Shown piece by piece: positions 8,524-17,041 of a stretch of 34,608 nt of DNA (positions are counted from its first letter, which is position 1; the number at the start of each line of letters is the position of its first letter). The DNA is from Treponema sp. (GTDB lineage: Bacteria > Spirochaetota > Spirochaetia > Treponematales > Breznakiellaceae). A program made the translations under genes and the position numbers. The DNA lies in assembly GCA_031276295.1 (NCBI GenBank), contig JAISNI010000076.1, positions 1-34,608 of the forward strand, read 5' to 3'. The notes under the pieces were generated by a model. That model was given only the letters and a program-made list of their open reading frames with translations. It did not search any database and was not told the DNA's origin.

Positions 8524-10458
8524 ATGAAACGGATTTCCAAACCCCTTATCGTTTTTTCCATCTGTATTGCGGTTGCGGCGGCTTCCATGTATGTTGCCTC
8601 GCTGGTGCAGACCGCTTTCGGCACGATCAAGGTCGATACCGGGTATCTTGAAACGCCGGAAGGTTTTATCACCTATAAACTCTATGTTCCCGCCGGAGCC
8701 TCCGCGCAACGGCCCGTCCCGGCGGTACTGGTCATGCACGGTTATCAAAACGACAAGGAAACCTCCGCGGCCTACGGCATTGAACTTGCCCGCCGGGGTA
8801 TCGCCGCCCTCTCGATAGACGAATACGGCCACGGCGGTACTTCCATCGGAATGCGGGCCCGCGGGTATACCAACCGGAAACTCAGCAACTTACGGAAAAC
8901 CATCTCCGGTCCCGAACGCTTCCTTACCATGATGAATTTCAGCACCCTGGAATTTTTTAAGCCCGATATTTCTACGGGGATTAAGGACAGTTCTATGGGC
9001 GGCAAGGACGCCTACCGTTTCCTGCAATCCCTGGACTTTGTGGATTCCTCCAGAATCGGCGTTACCGGACATTCCATGGGGACCTGGTCGTCCTGGACCG
9101 TGGGGGCCGCCTTCCCCGAACACCGGGCCATAATCCTCCAGTGCGGGGAGATGCTTGTGCCCGATTATTATGATGCGGTAAACATCACCTTTAACAACGT
9201 GCTGCTGATCCAGGCCCGGTATGATGAATTCGACTACTTTCGGGATTATCAACGGGATGTGATGGGGCTTGAACAGACGCCCCTGCGGTACCGCGATTTT
9301 ATGGGGCAGGATGCCCCGGTGGAATGGAACCGTACCTACGGCTCTTTCGCAGACGGCAGCGCCCGGCGGATGGAGCTTGTGCAGAACAACCACCGCCTGG
9401 CCACCCACGACGGGCACGCTTTAAACGCCGCCATGTACTGGTTTACCGGCGCGCTGGATGTCCAAACCTCCCTGGCGGATTCGGATCATATCTATATGAT
9501 CAAGGAAGTCCTGGTTCTGGCGGCCATGCTTGCGGCCCTGGTTTCCATGCTGCCCGCCTTTCTCCTGCTTACCCGCCTTAAATTTTTCGCCCCCCTCGTC
9601 CAGGACGCGGAACGGGAACCGCACAAACTGCTTTCCCCGAAAAGCCGGCGGCAAACCGCGCTGCTTTCCATCCTGATAAGCGGCCTGACCTTCCCCTTCC
9701 TCTGCCAGCTTGGCCACGGCCTTTTACCGGTACCGGAAAGCATCTTCCGCATGACCGTCGGCAACGGCTTTATTACCTGGCTCACCTTCCTGATGCTCAC
9801 CGCCCTTGCCATGCTCCTTTTCTGGTACAAAAGGGGCGGGGGAAAACGCATGGGGATAAACCTCTACGATCTCGGCCTTGCGGATAAGGAACAGCCCGAC
9901 AGGATCAAAGGGGCCGTCATCGGCAAGTCGGTCTTGGCGGCCTTTCTGCTTACCGGCATGATGTACGGATTCGTCAGTATCGGCTCCGCCCTGTTTCAAC
10001 TGGACTTCCGGTTTATCTGGCCCTTCTTCAAACCCTTTACGGCCGAAAGGCTGGGGCAATTCTTTGTCTACCTGCCCTTCTACGCCGCTTTTTTTACGGT
10101 GAACGCCGGGGTCAAGCTCTACGGGCAGATGCGGCTTCCCGAAAAAAAGACCCCCGCCGGGACCCAGCTTGCATGGTGGGGCTACGCCGTTTTTATCATG
10201 CTGGGCGGGGTCTTCCTCATTGTATTGATTGAGTATATCCCGTTTTTCCTGGGGCTCGGCCCCGGAGCGGACCTGCTCTTTTCCCCCCTTTTCGGCGGGC
10301 CCTTCATGTCGGTGATGATCCTCCTCATCCCCCAGTTTGCGGTGTTCTTCTTTCTGTCCACCTATCTTTACCGTAAAACGGGGCGGATCTACGCGGGTTC
10401 CTTTATGACGGCAATTCTGGCAAGCTGGGTACTCGCGGGGGGATCGGCGATGTTTTGA
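8524..10458 (+). CDS. Membrane-anchored alpha/beta hydrolase with C-terminal transmembrane domain
   Basis: The 644-residue product begins with a signal anchor (about 5-30), then an alpha/beta hydrolase domain. Visible features are VLVMHGYQ near the oxyanion region, GHSMGTW with the nucleophile serine, an acidic residue candidate in IQARYDEFD, and a histidine candidate in THDGHALN. About eight hydrophobic helices fill residues 320-644. The fold indicates an esterase or peptidase-like enzyme at the outer face of the inner membrane, possibly acting on lipids or envelope material; the substrate is unknown. The ATG at 8524 has AGGAGG directly upstream and is preferred over an in-frame ATG at 8500. 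The next gene, yggS, begins 57 nt downstream. Confidence 0.85.
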   Translation: MKRISKPLIVFSICIAVAAASMYVASLVQTAFGTIKVDTGYLETPEGFITYKLYVPAGASAQRPVPAVLVMHGYQNDKETSAAYGIELARRGIAALSIDEYGHGGTSIGMRARGYTNRKLSNLRKTISGPERFLTMMNFSTLEFFKPDISTGIKDSSMGGKDAYRFLQSLDFVDSSRIGVTGHSMGTWSSWTVGAAFPEHRAIILQCGEMLVPDYYDAVNITFNNVLLIQARYDEFDYFRDYQRDVMGLEQTPLRYRDFMGQDAPVEWNRTYGSFADGSARRMELVQNNHRLATHDGHALNAAMYWFTGALDVQTSLADSDHIYMIKEVLVLAAMLAALVSMLPAFLLLTRLKFFAPLVQDAEREPHKLLSPKSRRQTALLSILISGLTFPFLCQLGHGLLPVPESIFRMTVGNGFITWLTFLMLTALAMLLFWYKRGGGKRMGINLYDLGLADKEQPDRIKGAVIGKSVLAAFLLTGMMYGFVSIGSALFQLDFRFIWPFFKPFTAERLGQFFVYLPFYAAFFTVNAGVKLYGQMRLPEKKTPAGTQLAWWGYAVFIMLGGVFLIVLIEYIPFFLGLGPGADLLFSPLFGGPFMSVMILLIPQFAVFFFLSTYLYRKTGRIYAGSFMTAILASWVLAGGSAMF

Positions 10459-10515
10459 CGGCCGGCGCGGGCGTTACTTTCAAAAAATTTGGTATTCCAA
10501 ATAAAGGAGCATTTC

Positions 10516-11211
10516 TTGGCTATTTCCGAAGCGGTAAAACGTATAAACGAGCGTATCGGCGAAGCCTGCCTTCGCGCGGGCAGGAGGCCGTCCGAGGTAC
10601 GGCTTATGGCGGTGTCGAAATTCCATACGCTTCCTGAGATCGAAGAGGCGTGGCAGGCGGGAATCCGGCTTTTCGGTGAAAACCGGGTGCAGGAGGCGGC
10701 GGCGAAATTCGCCGATTTCCGGGCAAGGCATCCGGGGGCGGAGCTGCACCTGATTGGTTCTTTGCAGCGCAACAAGGCCAAAACGGCGGCGGCTTTCTTT
10801 GACCTTATCCAGTCGGTGGACCGGGAAGCGTTGATTGAGGAACTGGGAACGGCGGCTGCCAGGCGTAGCGAACCCTTGCAGGTGCTGCTTGAACTGCATA
10901 CGGGGGAGGATTCAAAGGCCGGATTCCCGGATACGGACAGCCTTTGCCGGGCGGCGGAGAGGCTGCTCTCGTGTCCGGCGCTTATCCCCGCGGGGCTTAT
11001 GACCATGGCGCCCTTTACCGGCGATGAGGGGCGCATCCGCGCGTCTTTCCGCGCGCTCAGGGCGGCGGCGGAGCGTCTGAGCGCGCGTTTCCCGGAAGCC
11101 TGCTGGTCGTGCCTTTCCATGGGAATGTCCAATGATTTTGAGATTGCCATTGAGGAAGGTTCAACCCTCGTCCGCATCGGAACGGCTCTTTTTGGAGAGC
11201 GGCATACGTGA
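10516..11211 (+). CDS. yggS: YggS/PROSC family PLP homeostasis protein
   Basis: This family binds pyridoxal 5'-phosphate on an alanine-racemase-like barrel and helps maintain vitamin B6 and amino-acid balance; it is not a racemase. Visible features are the PLP lysine in MAVSK (Lys35), IRLFGENRVQEA, HLIGSLQRNKA, GLMTMAP, LSMGMSNDFEIAIEEGST and VRIGTALFG. The start is a TTG preceded by AAGGAG at 7 nt. This gives 231 residues, typical of the family. An alternative TTG at 10489 lacks a site. A pyridoxine kinase gene near 32.5 kb also serves B6 metabolism. The histidine kinase gene follows immediately. Confidence 0.95.
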   Translation: MAISEAVKRINERIGEACLRAGRRPSEVRLMAVSKFHTLPEIEEAWQAGIRLFGENRVQEAAAKFADFRARHPGAELHLIGSLQRNKAKTAAAFFDLIQSVDREALIEELGTAAARRSEPLQVLLELHTGEDSKAGFPDTDSLCRAAERLLSCPALIPAGLMTMAPFTGDEGRIRASFRALRAAAERLSARFPEACWSCLSMGMSNDFEIAIEEGSTLVRIGTALFGERHT

Positions 11212-11226
11212 TTGAAGAAAGATACT

Positions 11227-13482
11227 ATGAAAAATGCAAAGATTAATTGCGCTCAGAAGGAAAGCGTTTCGTTGAATAAAAAGAATCTTGTTCCGGTTTT
11301 ATTTTTTATTTCCTCGTTTATAGTTTTACTGCTCTCCCTCATTGCCAACAAGATCAGGGGGCATACCGTTGCGATGATGGAAAACGCCATCCAATACCAC
11401 CTTCTCAGTACCGCCATAGCCGCGTCGGAATATATTCCCGCCGAAAACCTTGACCGCTATCACAGTCAGGCGGATATTAACACGCCCGAATACGAAACCT
11501 TGCGGGCAAAGCTGATGGCGTTTGCCCAAAAATATAATGTCCTCTACGTGTATTACTGGCGGGATTTCGGGGACGGCAGGATACAGTACATTGTTGATAA
11601 CGATTTGGACCCCGCAACCCAAATGACCCCCGCCAATTTTTTTGAAATAGACGGGATAGCCCTGGCAGTCCTTTCCGGTAAACCGACGATTACCGATCTT
11701 GGACAATACACTCCCACCTGGGACGGTTTGCTTTCCGCCCTTGCCCCCGTTTACGATGCGGAAGGGAAGCTGTACTGTGTGGCCGGAGTCGACATCACCG
11801 ACGAGGTGATCCTCGCCCAACATAAGGACACCTTTTTACTTAATACCGTACAATTTATCGCGCTGTTTGTTTCTATCGTTATGGGCGGCCTGAGTATGCA
11901 ATTATACCGTAAAAGCGCCTTGAAAAGTGAACTTGCCAGCATTGCGAAGAGTAATTTTCTTGCCAATACAAGCCATGAAATCCGCACCCCCATGAATGCC
12001 ATTATCGGCATGAGCGATCTGGCACTGCGGCAGGAACTGCCCGAGACCGCAAAAAAATATGTTTTAAACATACGCCAGGCGGGGTTAAACCTGCTTTCCA
12101 TCATCAACGATATTCTCGATATTTCAAAAATTGAATCGGGCAAAATGACCATTCAAAATACCGAATATTCTTTTATATCCCTCATCGACGACTGTATCAA
12201 TATAATCCGTATGCGCCTTGAGGGAAGACACATCCGTTTTATCACCGGGATAGACTCCAATATTCCAAACGCCATGATCGGGGACGTAGTCCGTATCAGA
12301 CAGATCCTGCTTAACATCCTGGGCAACGCGGTTAAATACACCAGGGAAGGTTACATGAGTTTAACCGTTACCATGGAACTGCCCCAACGGGCTGCGGAGG
12401 AACATACGGGGAACAGCATTATATTGACCTTTAAAATAACGGATACGGGAGTAGGGATAAAAAAAGAGGATATGGAAAAACTATTCACCGACTACATTCA
12501 ATTTGACAGCCATAAAAACAGGGGGATAGAGGGAACGGGCCTGGGGCTTGCCATAAGCCGGAATCTTTGCCGGCTTATGGGCGGAGACATTACCGTGGAA
12601 AGCATCTATGAAAAGGGAAGCACATTCACCGTTACCATACCCCAAACCGTTAAGGATCCTCAACCCATCGCCAAGATACGGAACGCCGAATCCGTGAAGG
12701 TATTGCTTTATGAACGGCGGGAAATATACGCGGATTCTCTACTCTATTCCTTTCAAAACTTGGGCGTGGATGTTACAAAAACATCGGGGGAAGATCTATG
12801 CGTTTTACTTGAAAAAAAAGATTATTCATTTGTCTTCACGTCTCCCGACATGGCCGAAAAAGTTTTGGAACACATACAAACAAAAAATTTGAAAACCGTT
12901 CCGGTGCTTCTGGCAAGCCTTGACGACATAGACACGTTCCAAAATACCCCCATGTTAAGTATTCCAACCTATACGGCTCCCATCGCCAATATCCTTAACG
13001 GTATAACGGAAAGCTGTTTTCAGGAAAATACGGGAATCTCCTTTACCGCCCCGTCGGCGAAGATACTCATAGTTGACGACATAAGCATCAACATTGAAGT
13101 AGCCAGGAGCCTTCTGGAATTATATCAAACGGATATCGACACCGCTTTAAGCGGAAAGGAGGCGGTACAACTGGCGGAAAAAAACAATTACGACATTATT
13201 TTCATGGATCACATGATGCCGGAAATGGACGGCATAGAAGCGGCGGGGCTCATCCGGGAGGAAGAAAACAGATCGTCCCGCAGGAATGTTCCCATCATCG
13301 CCCTAACCGCAAACGCTCTTGCGGGAATGAAAGAGATGTTTATAGAGAACGGTTTTAACGATTATATCTCCAAACCCATTGAAATTTCCCAAATGGATGC
13401 CGTTATGGCAAAATGGATACCGCTGGAGAAGCGTATAGAGGCCCGGCGGAATAGCGGCCCCTCCCCTCCCCCCCGAATATAA
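11227..13482 (+). CDS. Hybrid sensor histidine kinase with pseudo-receiver and receiver domains
   Basis: The 751-residue membrane sensor has TM1 at about 21-41, an extracytoplasmic region to about 205, and TM2 (FIALFVSIVMGGLSM). The HisKA domain has phospho-acceptor His250 in TSHEIRTPMNAI. The HATPase domain shows ILGNAVKYT, DTGVGI and GTGLGLAIS. Next is a receiver-like segment (about 485-595) without the usual Asp signature, then a full receiver with VDD, Asp661 in IFMDHMMPEMDG, and a late Lys (YISKP). No HPt domain or DNA-binding output is visible, so a separate partner is expected. The ATG at 11227 is taken; a TTG at 11212 adds five residues. AAGAAAG gives weak ribosome-binding support. 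It starts 15 nt after yggS. Confidence 0.93.
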   Translation: MKNAKINCAQKESVSLNKKNLVPVLFFISSFIVLLLSLIANKIRGHTVAMMENAIQYHLLSTAIAASEYIPAENLDRYHSQADINTPEYETLRAKLMAFAQKYNVLYVYYWRDFGDGRIQYIVDNDLDPATQMTPANFFEIDGIALAVLSGKPTITDLGQYTPTWDGLLSALAPVYDAEGKLYCVAGVDITDEVILAQHKDTFLLNTVQFIALFVSIVMGGLSMQLYRKSALKSELASIAKSNFLANTSHEIRTPMNAIIGMSDLALRQELPETAKKYVLNIRQAGLNLLSIINDILDISKIESGKMTIQNTEYSFISLIDDCINIIRMRLEGRHIRFITGIDSNIPNAMIGDVVRIRQILLNILGNAVKYTREGYMSLTVTMELPQRAAEEHTGNSIILTFKITDTGVGIKKEDMEKLFTDYIQFDSHKNRGIEGTGLGLAISRNLCRLMGGDITVESIYEKGSTFTVTIPQTVKDPQPIAKIRNAESVKVLLYERREIYADSLLYSFQNLGVDVTKTSGEDLCVLLEKKDYSFVFTSPDMAEKVLEHIQTKNLKTVPVLLASLDDIDTFQNTPMLSIPTYTAPIANILNGITESCFQENTGISFTAPSAKILIVDDISINIEVARSLLELYQTDIDTALSGKEAVQLAEKNNYDIIFMDHMMPEMDGIEAAGLIREEENRSSRRNVPIIALTANALAGMKEMFIENGFNDYISKPIEISQMDAVMAKWIPLEKRIEARRNSGPSPPPRI

Positions 13483-13507
13483 AAAAGAAAAAAAACGCGA
13501 TTCGCTC

Positions 13508-13536
13508 TTGACATTTTTTTGTTAGTAAATTATAAC
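13508..13536 (+). promoter_or_regulatory. Strong sigma-70-type promoter for a short transcript
   Basis: TTGACA (13508-13513), 17 nt and TATAAC (13531-13536) form a near-consensus promoter after the histidine kinase gene. Transcription should start around 13543. The first gene downstream has its own start region beyond an intrinsic terminator. Confidence 0.8.
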
Positions 13537-13542
13537 ATTATT

Positions 13543-13721
13543 GTAAGTCCTATATAACACATACGGGGTATGTTACTCACCTCTCTTGGCATACCCTGTA
13601 TCCCATTGCCGGAAACCAGCCATTTCCGGCGGTATTTTCCCATAGGCCGGGGAATTTAAAAATAGCCCTCTTTCAGAACCGGGGGTACCATGCCCCAAGG
13701 CATGGTATTTCCGGTTTTTTT
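13543..13721 (+). ncRNA. Candidate small RNA, about 180 nt, of unknown family
   Basis: The segment runs from a near-consensus promoter to an intrinsic terminator in a 300-nt gap. It contains a 12-bp hairpin (13561-13572 with 13590-13601, one G-U pair), an 8-bp hairpin (13608-13615 with 13623-13630), and the terminator hairpin. I could not match it to 6S, SRP, tmRNA, RNase P or a known riboswitch. A 29-codon reading frame (13570-13659) lies inside, but its only ribosome-site-like sequence is a weak GGGG. It could also be an attenuator leader for the downstream polyprenyl synthetase. Confidence 0.6.
13677..13721 (+). terminator. Intrinsic terminator of the candidate small RNA
   Basis: AACCGG (13677-13682), GGG and TACCATGCC pair across the loop CCAA with GGCATGGTA, TTT and CCGGTT, giving an 18-bp stem with three G-U pairs. 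The stem runs into seven T residues (13715-13721). It ends about 60 nt before the polyprenyl synthetase start. Confidence 0.87.
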
Positions 13722-13782
13722 ATGCTTCCGCGCCGGCGGGCCGCAGGCTTCCCCTTTTCGGCCTCCCTGTGTATTATACATC

Positions 13783-14895
13783 ATGCAGCATGAATATATT
13801 GAACGGATTGCAAAGATCGACGCGGTTTTAAACCGCTATTTGCCGGAAAATCCGGGGGATGAGTGGCTTTCGGATTTCTTCCCCGGCCTTGAGGGGAAGG
13901 TTTCCCCGGCCTTGCTCAGTTCCCTTACCCTGCCGGCCCGGGACCTGGTAAACCGGGGCGGAAAACGGTGGCGGCCCCTGCTTACCGTGCTGGTATGCGA
14001 AAGCCTGGGCGGCGGCGATGCCGGTCTGGCATTGACGCCTTTGGTGGAATTTCCCCATAACGCAAGCCTCATTCATGACGATATTGAAGATAATTCCGAC
14101 GAACGCCGGGGAAAACCGGCGGTTCACATCGTATACGGGGTGGACTCCGCCGTCAATTCCGGCTGTTTCCTGTACTTCCTCCCGCTGCTCTCTTTAAGTT
14201 CATGGGAGGAACATCTGGTAAAAGAGCTTAACGTACCGGCGGATAGGGCAACGGAAAGGAAGAATCTGGTGTATTCGCTCTGGGGCGATTACCTGAGACG
14301 GCTCCATCTGGGGCAGGCTATGGATATAACCTGGCATAGGGACTTTGATTCCCTTCCCGCTTTGCCTGAATATTACACCATGTGCGGTATGAAAACCGGA
14401 TGCCTTGCCCGCCTTGCGGCGGTTTTGGGGGCGGTTGCGGCTTTTTCGGTACGGAATGTTCCGCGGCGGGAAGAAGCGGCCCTGCGCGAACGCATAGGGA
14501 GCGCGTCTGAAAACCTCGGCGTGGGGTTTCAGATACTTGACGACGTGAAGAACCTTGAAACCGGCGTTGCCGGCAAGAAACGCGGGGATGATGTCGTCGA
14601 GGGCAAGAAAAGCCTTCCGGTGCTGCTGTACCTTCACCGCAAGCCCGACAAAAGGGAGTTTGTAAGCCGCTGTTTCCGCGCGGCCCGGAACGGCGGGACC
14701 GGGGTTCCTGAAGTGGAGGCCTTGATCGGGGAACTGGCCGCGGAAGGCTGCATAGCCGAAGCCCGGGAGAAGGGTCTGGCCCTCATTAAGGAAGCGGAAG
14801 ATCAATTTGCCGGAATAGTCAACCTGCCTGCTTTCAATTCTGGCACGGAGGCGGGCCGCCGCCTGCTGCTGGGATTCACGGATTTACTCGGTTAG
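13783..14895 (+). CDS. Polyprenyl (isoprenoid) diphosphate synthase
   Basis: The 370-residue enzyme of the trans-prenyltransferase family would condense isopentenyl diphosphate with allylic diphosphates. GGKRWRPLL and the first aspartate-rich motif (LIHDDIEDNSDERRGKPAVH) are present. The second motif reads DDVKN within FQILDDVKN, where DDxxD is more usual. Chain length cannot be read from sequence. The frame extends upstream to an ATG inside the intrinsic terminator, so the ATG at 13783 is preferred. No Shine-Dalgarno is visible; TATTAT ends 5 nt before the ATG, so the mRNA may be leaderless. It heads a run with the bifunctional nuclease and YitT genes. Its TAG stop is the junction with element copy 4. 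Confidence 0.9.
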   Translation: MQHEYIERIAKIDAVLNRYLPENPGDEWLSDFFPGLEGKVSPALLSSLTLPARDLVNRGGKRWRPLLTVLVCESLGGGDAGLALTPLVEFPHNASLIHDDIEDNSDERRGKPAVHIVYGVDSAVNSGCFLYFLPLLSLSSWEEHLVKELNVPADRATERKNLVYSLWGDYLRRLHLGQAMDITWHRDFDSLPALPEYYTMCGMKTGCLARLAAVLGAVAAFSVRNVPRREEAALRERIGSASENLGVGFQILDDVKNLETGVAGKKRGDDVVEGKKSLPVLLYLHRKPDKREFVSRCFRAARNGGTGVPEVEALIGELAAEGCIAEAREKGLALIKEAEDQFAGIVNLPAFNSGTEAGRRLLLGFTDLLG

Positions 14896-14910
14896 CAGTT
14901 TGTTGCGCTT
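14895..14910 (+). repeat. Terminal fragment of the dispersed element (copy 4)
   Basis: Only GCAGTTTGTTGCGCTT, the 16-nt 'A' terminal repeat, remains. TA at 14893-14894 plus its first G makes the TAG stop of the polyprenyl synthetase gene. The Shine-Dalgarno of the next gene (AGGAG) follows 8 nt later. Confidence 0.75.
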
Positions 14911-14927
14911 AAAAGACAGGAGCGGTT

Positions 14928-15596
14928 ATGCAACAATTTGAAAAAGCGGAGATATGGTTCATCAAACGGCAGCCCGGAGGCGGCGCCGTTTTTCTACAGC
15001 CGGATGCCTCGGATTATGTGGTCCCCGTCTTCATCGATCAGGCGGAGTTCCATACGATAAAGGCCTGTTCCGGGAAAAAAGACGCGGCGCGGCCTTTAAC
15101 TTACGACCTCATCCGGGTATTGCTGGAAACGTGCGGCCTGCGCTTATTCAGGATTGAGCTGAAGGTGAGGGGCGGCCTTTTCCATGCCCGGCTGTTTATA
15201 AGCGGATCCGTAAACGGCAGGGATTATACCGAAGACGCGCCCCTCGCCCTGGACGCGCGGCCTGCGGACGCGCTGGCGCTGGCGGTACGGGACAATTATC
15301 CGCTTTACATTCCCGCGCGGCTTATTGATACAAACGGCGTCCCCATGAGTTATATTATGAATAACGGGAGTACGGATGATGACGCGCTGTACAACTACCG
15401 GGACGGCGGTTCTTTTTCACAGGAGCCGGAGGCCGGTACGGGGACGGACGGCCTTCAACCTGAAAAAGAGGAGGGCCCCTTGACGGAAGAGACCCTTTTG
15501 CACCGGGAGCTTGACCAGGCAATAGCGCTGGAAGAATACGAGCGGGCCGCTAAGATTCGGGACAGGCTCAACCTCCTCAATCAAAAGCCCGACTGA
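14928..15596 (+). CDS. Bifunctional nuclease (BFN/DUF151) domain protein with C-terminal UVR motif
   Basis: The 222-residue protein has an N-terminal BFN domain (about 1-145), including VVPVFIDQAEF, a conserved hydrophobic core, and DARPADALALAVR. A UVR-like helical hairpin lies at about 188-218 (LDQAIALEEYERAAKIRDRL), the motif that mediates UvrB-UvrC contacts and also occurs in other proteins. Some BFN members degrade DNA and RNA; activity here is inferred. AGGAG sits 6 nt before the ATG. It lies 32 nt after the polyprenyl synthetase gene and 12 nt before the yitT-like gene, so the three probably share a transcript. Confidence 0.9.
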   Translation: MQQFEKAEIWFIKRQPGGGAVFLQPDASDYVVPVFIDQAEFHTIKACSGKKDAARPLTYDLIRVLLETCGLRLFRIELKVRGGLFHARLFISGSVNGRDYTEDAPLALDARPADALALAVRDNYPLYIPARLIDTNGVPMSYIMNNGSTDDDALYNYRDGGSFSQEPEAGTGTDGLQPEKEEGPLTEETLLHRELDQAIALEEYERAAKIRDRLNLLNQKPD

Positions 15597-15608
15597 CGGA
15601 TCATAGTT

Positions 15609-16484
15609 ATGAAAGCGAACGGCCCTTTTTACACGGTAAGGCGCCTCTTGTTGATACTGACGGGGGCTTTTCTGATGGCCTTTAACATCAACACCTTTGT
15701 CCGTGCCGGCGCCCTTATTCCCGGCGGTTTTACCGGTATAACCCTGCTCATTCAGGAGGTTCTTCAACGCTATGCCGGTATTGCCGTGCCCTTCAGCGTT
15801 ATCCTCTATATATTGAACGCGGTACCCGCCGTTATCTGCTTCCGGTCTATAGGGAAACGGTTTGCACTCTACTCCGGCCTGATGGTTGCGGTAAGCGGCC
15901 TGCTGACCGATTTTATGCCGGCGATGTTCATTGAATACATACAACTCCACGATACGCTTTTGGCGGCGGTGTTCGGCGGCATACTGAACGCGGTCTCCAT
16001 CAGCCTCTGCCTTTTCGCGGACGCGACGAGCGGCGGTACGGATTTTATCGCCATATTTATCTCGGAAAAGTACCGCAGGGACGCGTGGAACTACATCTTT
16101 GCCGGGAACTGCATCATCCTCATTCTGGCCGGTTATCTGTTTGCCCTGGACAAAGCCCTCTATTCGATTATCTTTCAGTTTACCACGACCATGGCCTTGG
16201 GTTTCCTGTACCGGGGCTATCAGCAGAGGACGCTTCTCATTATCACCGGCAAGGCGGACGAGGTTTACGCCCTTATCCGCGACGAGACCAACCACGACGC
16301 GACTTCTTTTACCGGTATAGGCTATTACCAAAAGAAGGAACGCGTCATGCTTTACTCGGTCGTTACCGCCAGCGAGGTGAACAGGCTGGTTACGTTGATA
16401 AAAAAAGCCGATCCCCATTCGTTTATCAACGTACTTAAAACCGAGCAGCTCAACGGCCTTTTCTACAAGCGCCCTAAAGATTGA
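15609..16484 (+). CDS. YitT family membrane protein (DUF161 with DUF2179)
   Basis: The 291-residue integral membrane protein opens with a helix followed by NINTFVRAGALIPGGFTGI, the family's glycine-rich signature, and has several further helices up to residue 205. A SGGTDFIAI motif appears in mid-protein. The C-terminal cytoplasmic DUF2179 domain (about 210-285) includes TSFTGIGYYQKKER and DPHSFINV. The transported substrate is not established for the family. No strong Shine-Dalgarno precedes the ATG, which is 12 nt after the preceding stop, so translation may be coupled. The 3' end overlaps the convergent Nudix gene by 22 nt. Confidence 0.92.
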   Translation: MKANGPFYTVRRLLLILTGAFLMAFNINTFVRAGALIPGGFTGITLLIQEVLQRYAGIAVPFSVILYILNAVPAVICFRSIGKRFALYSGLMVAVSGLLTDFMPAMFIEYIQLHDTLLAAVFGGILNAVSISLCLFADATSGGTDFIAIFISEKYRRDAWNYIFAGNCIILILAGYLFALDKALYSIIFQFTTTMALGFLYRGYQQRTLLIITGKADEVYALIRDETNHDATSFTGIGYYQKKERVMLYSVVTASEVNRLVTLIKKADPHSFINVLKTEQLNGLFYKRPKD

Positions 16485-16981
16485 AACGCGGTAATTGCCC
16501 GCCGGGTGGAATCGAAGGCCAGATCATCCGGCGCTATATCTTGCGCGCGGACAAAACGTATCCCGCCTATCTCCCGCGGGTCTACCGAAAGGCGGCTTGC
16601 CCGCAGGTCCGGCGCGGAAACGGTGAAAAAAAGATCGCAGGTATTGTAGACGATGCCCTTATACGGGTAGCTGTTGGGGAAAGACGCGTACAGCTTGATG
16701 TCCGGGCCGGGATCCCAGCCTATCTCTTCGCGGCACTCGCGGCGCAGGCCCTCTACGGCGCCTTCACCCGGATCCACAAAACCGCCGGGAACGGCAAACT
16801 TCCCCTTTGCGGGTTCCTTTACCCGTTCTATCAGCAGGACGCCCCGGTCCGTAGCGATAAGCAGCCCTCCCGCCGCCGCGGTGTTATGGTAGTAGACAAA
16901 ACCGCAGTCGGGGCAACGGAAAACACGGTTCCGCTCGAATTTGATATTCCGCGAAGCGCATTGGGGACAGTACTTAAACAT
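16463..16981 (-). CDS. Nudix hydrolase with N-terminal zinc ribbon
   Basis: The 172-residue enzyme opens with a zinc ribbon (CPQC at about 5-8, CPDC about 18 residues on). The Nudix box follows the G-x5-E-x7-REUxEExGU pattern, from GGFVDPGE to RECREEIGW. Members hydrolyse nucleoside diphosphates linked to another moiety, such as NADH or ADP-ribose; the substrate here is unknown. The ATG at 16981 matches the usual MFKYCPQC start; a GTG six codons upstream is possible. No Shine-Dalgarno is visible, and a promoter places transcription start at or next to the ATG, so the mRNA may be leaderless. It is divergent from the thioesterase gene and overlaps yitT at its 3' end. Confidence 0.92.
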   Translation of the reverse strand: MFKYCPQCASRNIKFERNRVFRCPDCGFVYYHNTAAAGGLLIATDRGVLLIERVKEPAKGKFAVPGGFVDPGEGAVEGLRRECREEIGWDPGPDIKLYASFPNSYPYKGIVYNTCDLFFTVSAPDLRASRLSVDPREIGGIRFVRAQDIAPDDLAFDSTRRAITAFQSLGRL

Positions 16982-16989
16982 AATTAAGA

Positions 16990-17018
16990 AAAATATCACC
17001 GTTCTTGAATATAAACAA
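16990..17018 (-). promoter_or_regulatory. Promoter of the Nudix gene, interlocked with the divergent one
   Basis: TTGTTT (17013-17018), 17 nt, TATTTT (16990-16995), then 8 nt to the ATG. The -35 box lies inside the spacer of the opposing thioesterase promoter, so the two polymerase sites overlap and should compete. Confidence 0.65.
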
Positions 17019-17033
17019 GGCCCCGATTATACT
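17005..17033 (+). promoter_or_regulatory. Promoter of the thioesterase gene
   Basis: TTGAAT (17005-17010), 17 nt, TATACT (17028-17033), then 8 nt to the ATG. The predicted transcription start falls on or just before the A of the start codon. Confidence 0.7.
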
Positions 17034-17041
17034 GGTACATT

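Noticed and set aside
13570-13659. 29-codon frame inside the candidate small RNA
   Set aside because: No convincing Shine-Dalgarno, and the ATG lies within a hairpin arm. It is kept only as a remote leader-peptide possibility.
15417-16418. 333-codon open frame on the minus strand
   Set aside because: It lies opposite the BFN and YitT genes, which have clear family motifs; the antisense product has none.
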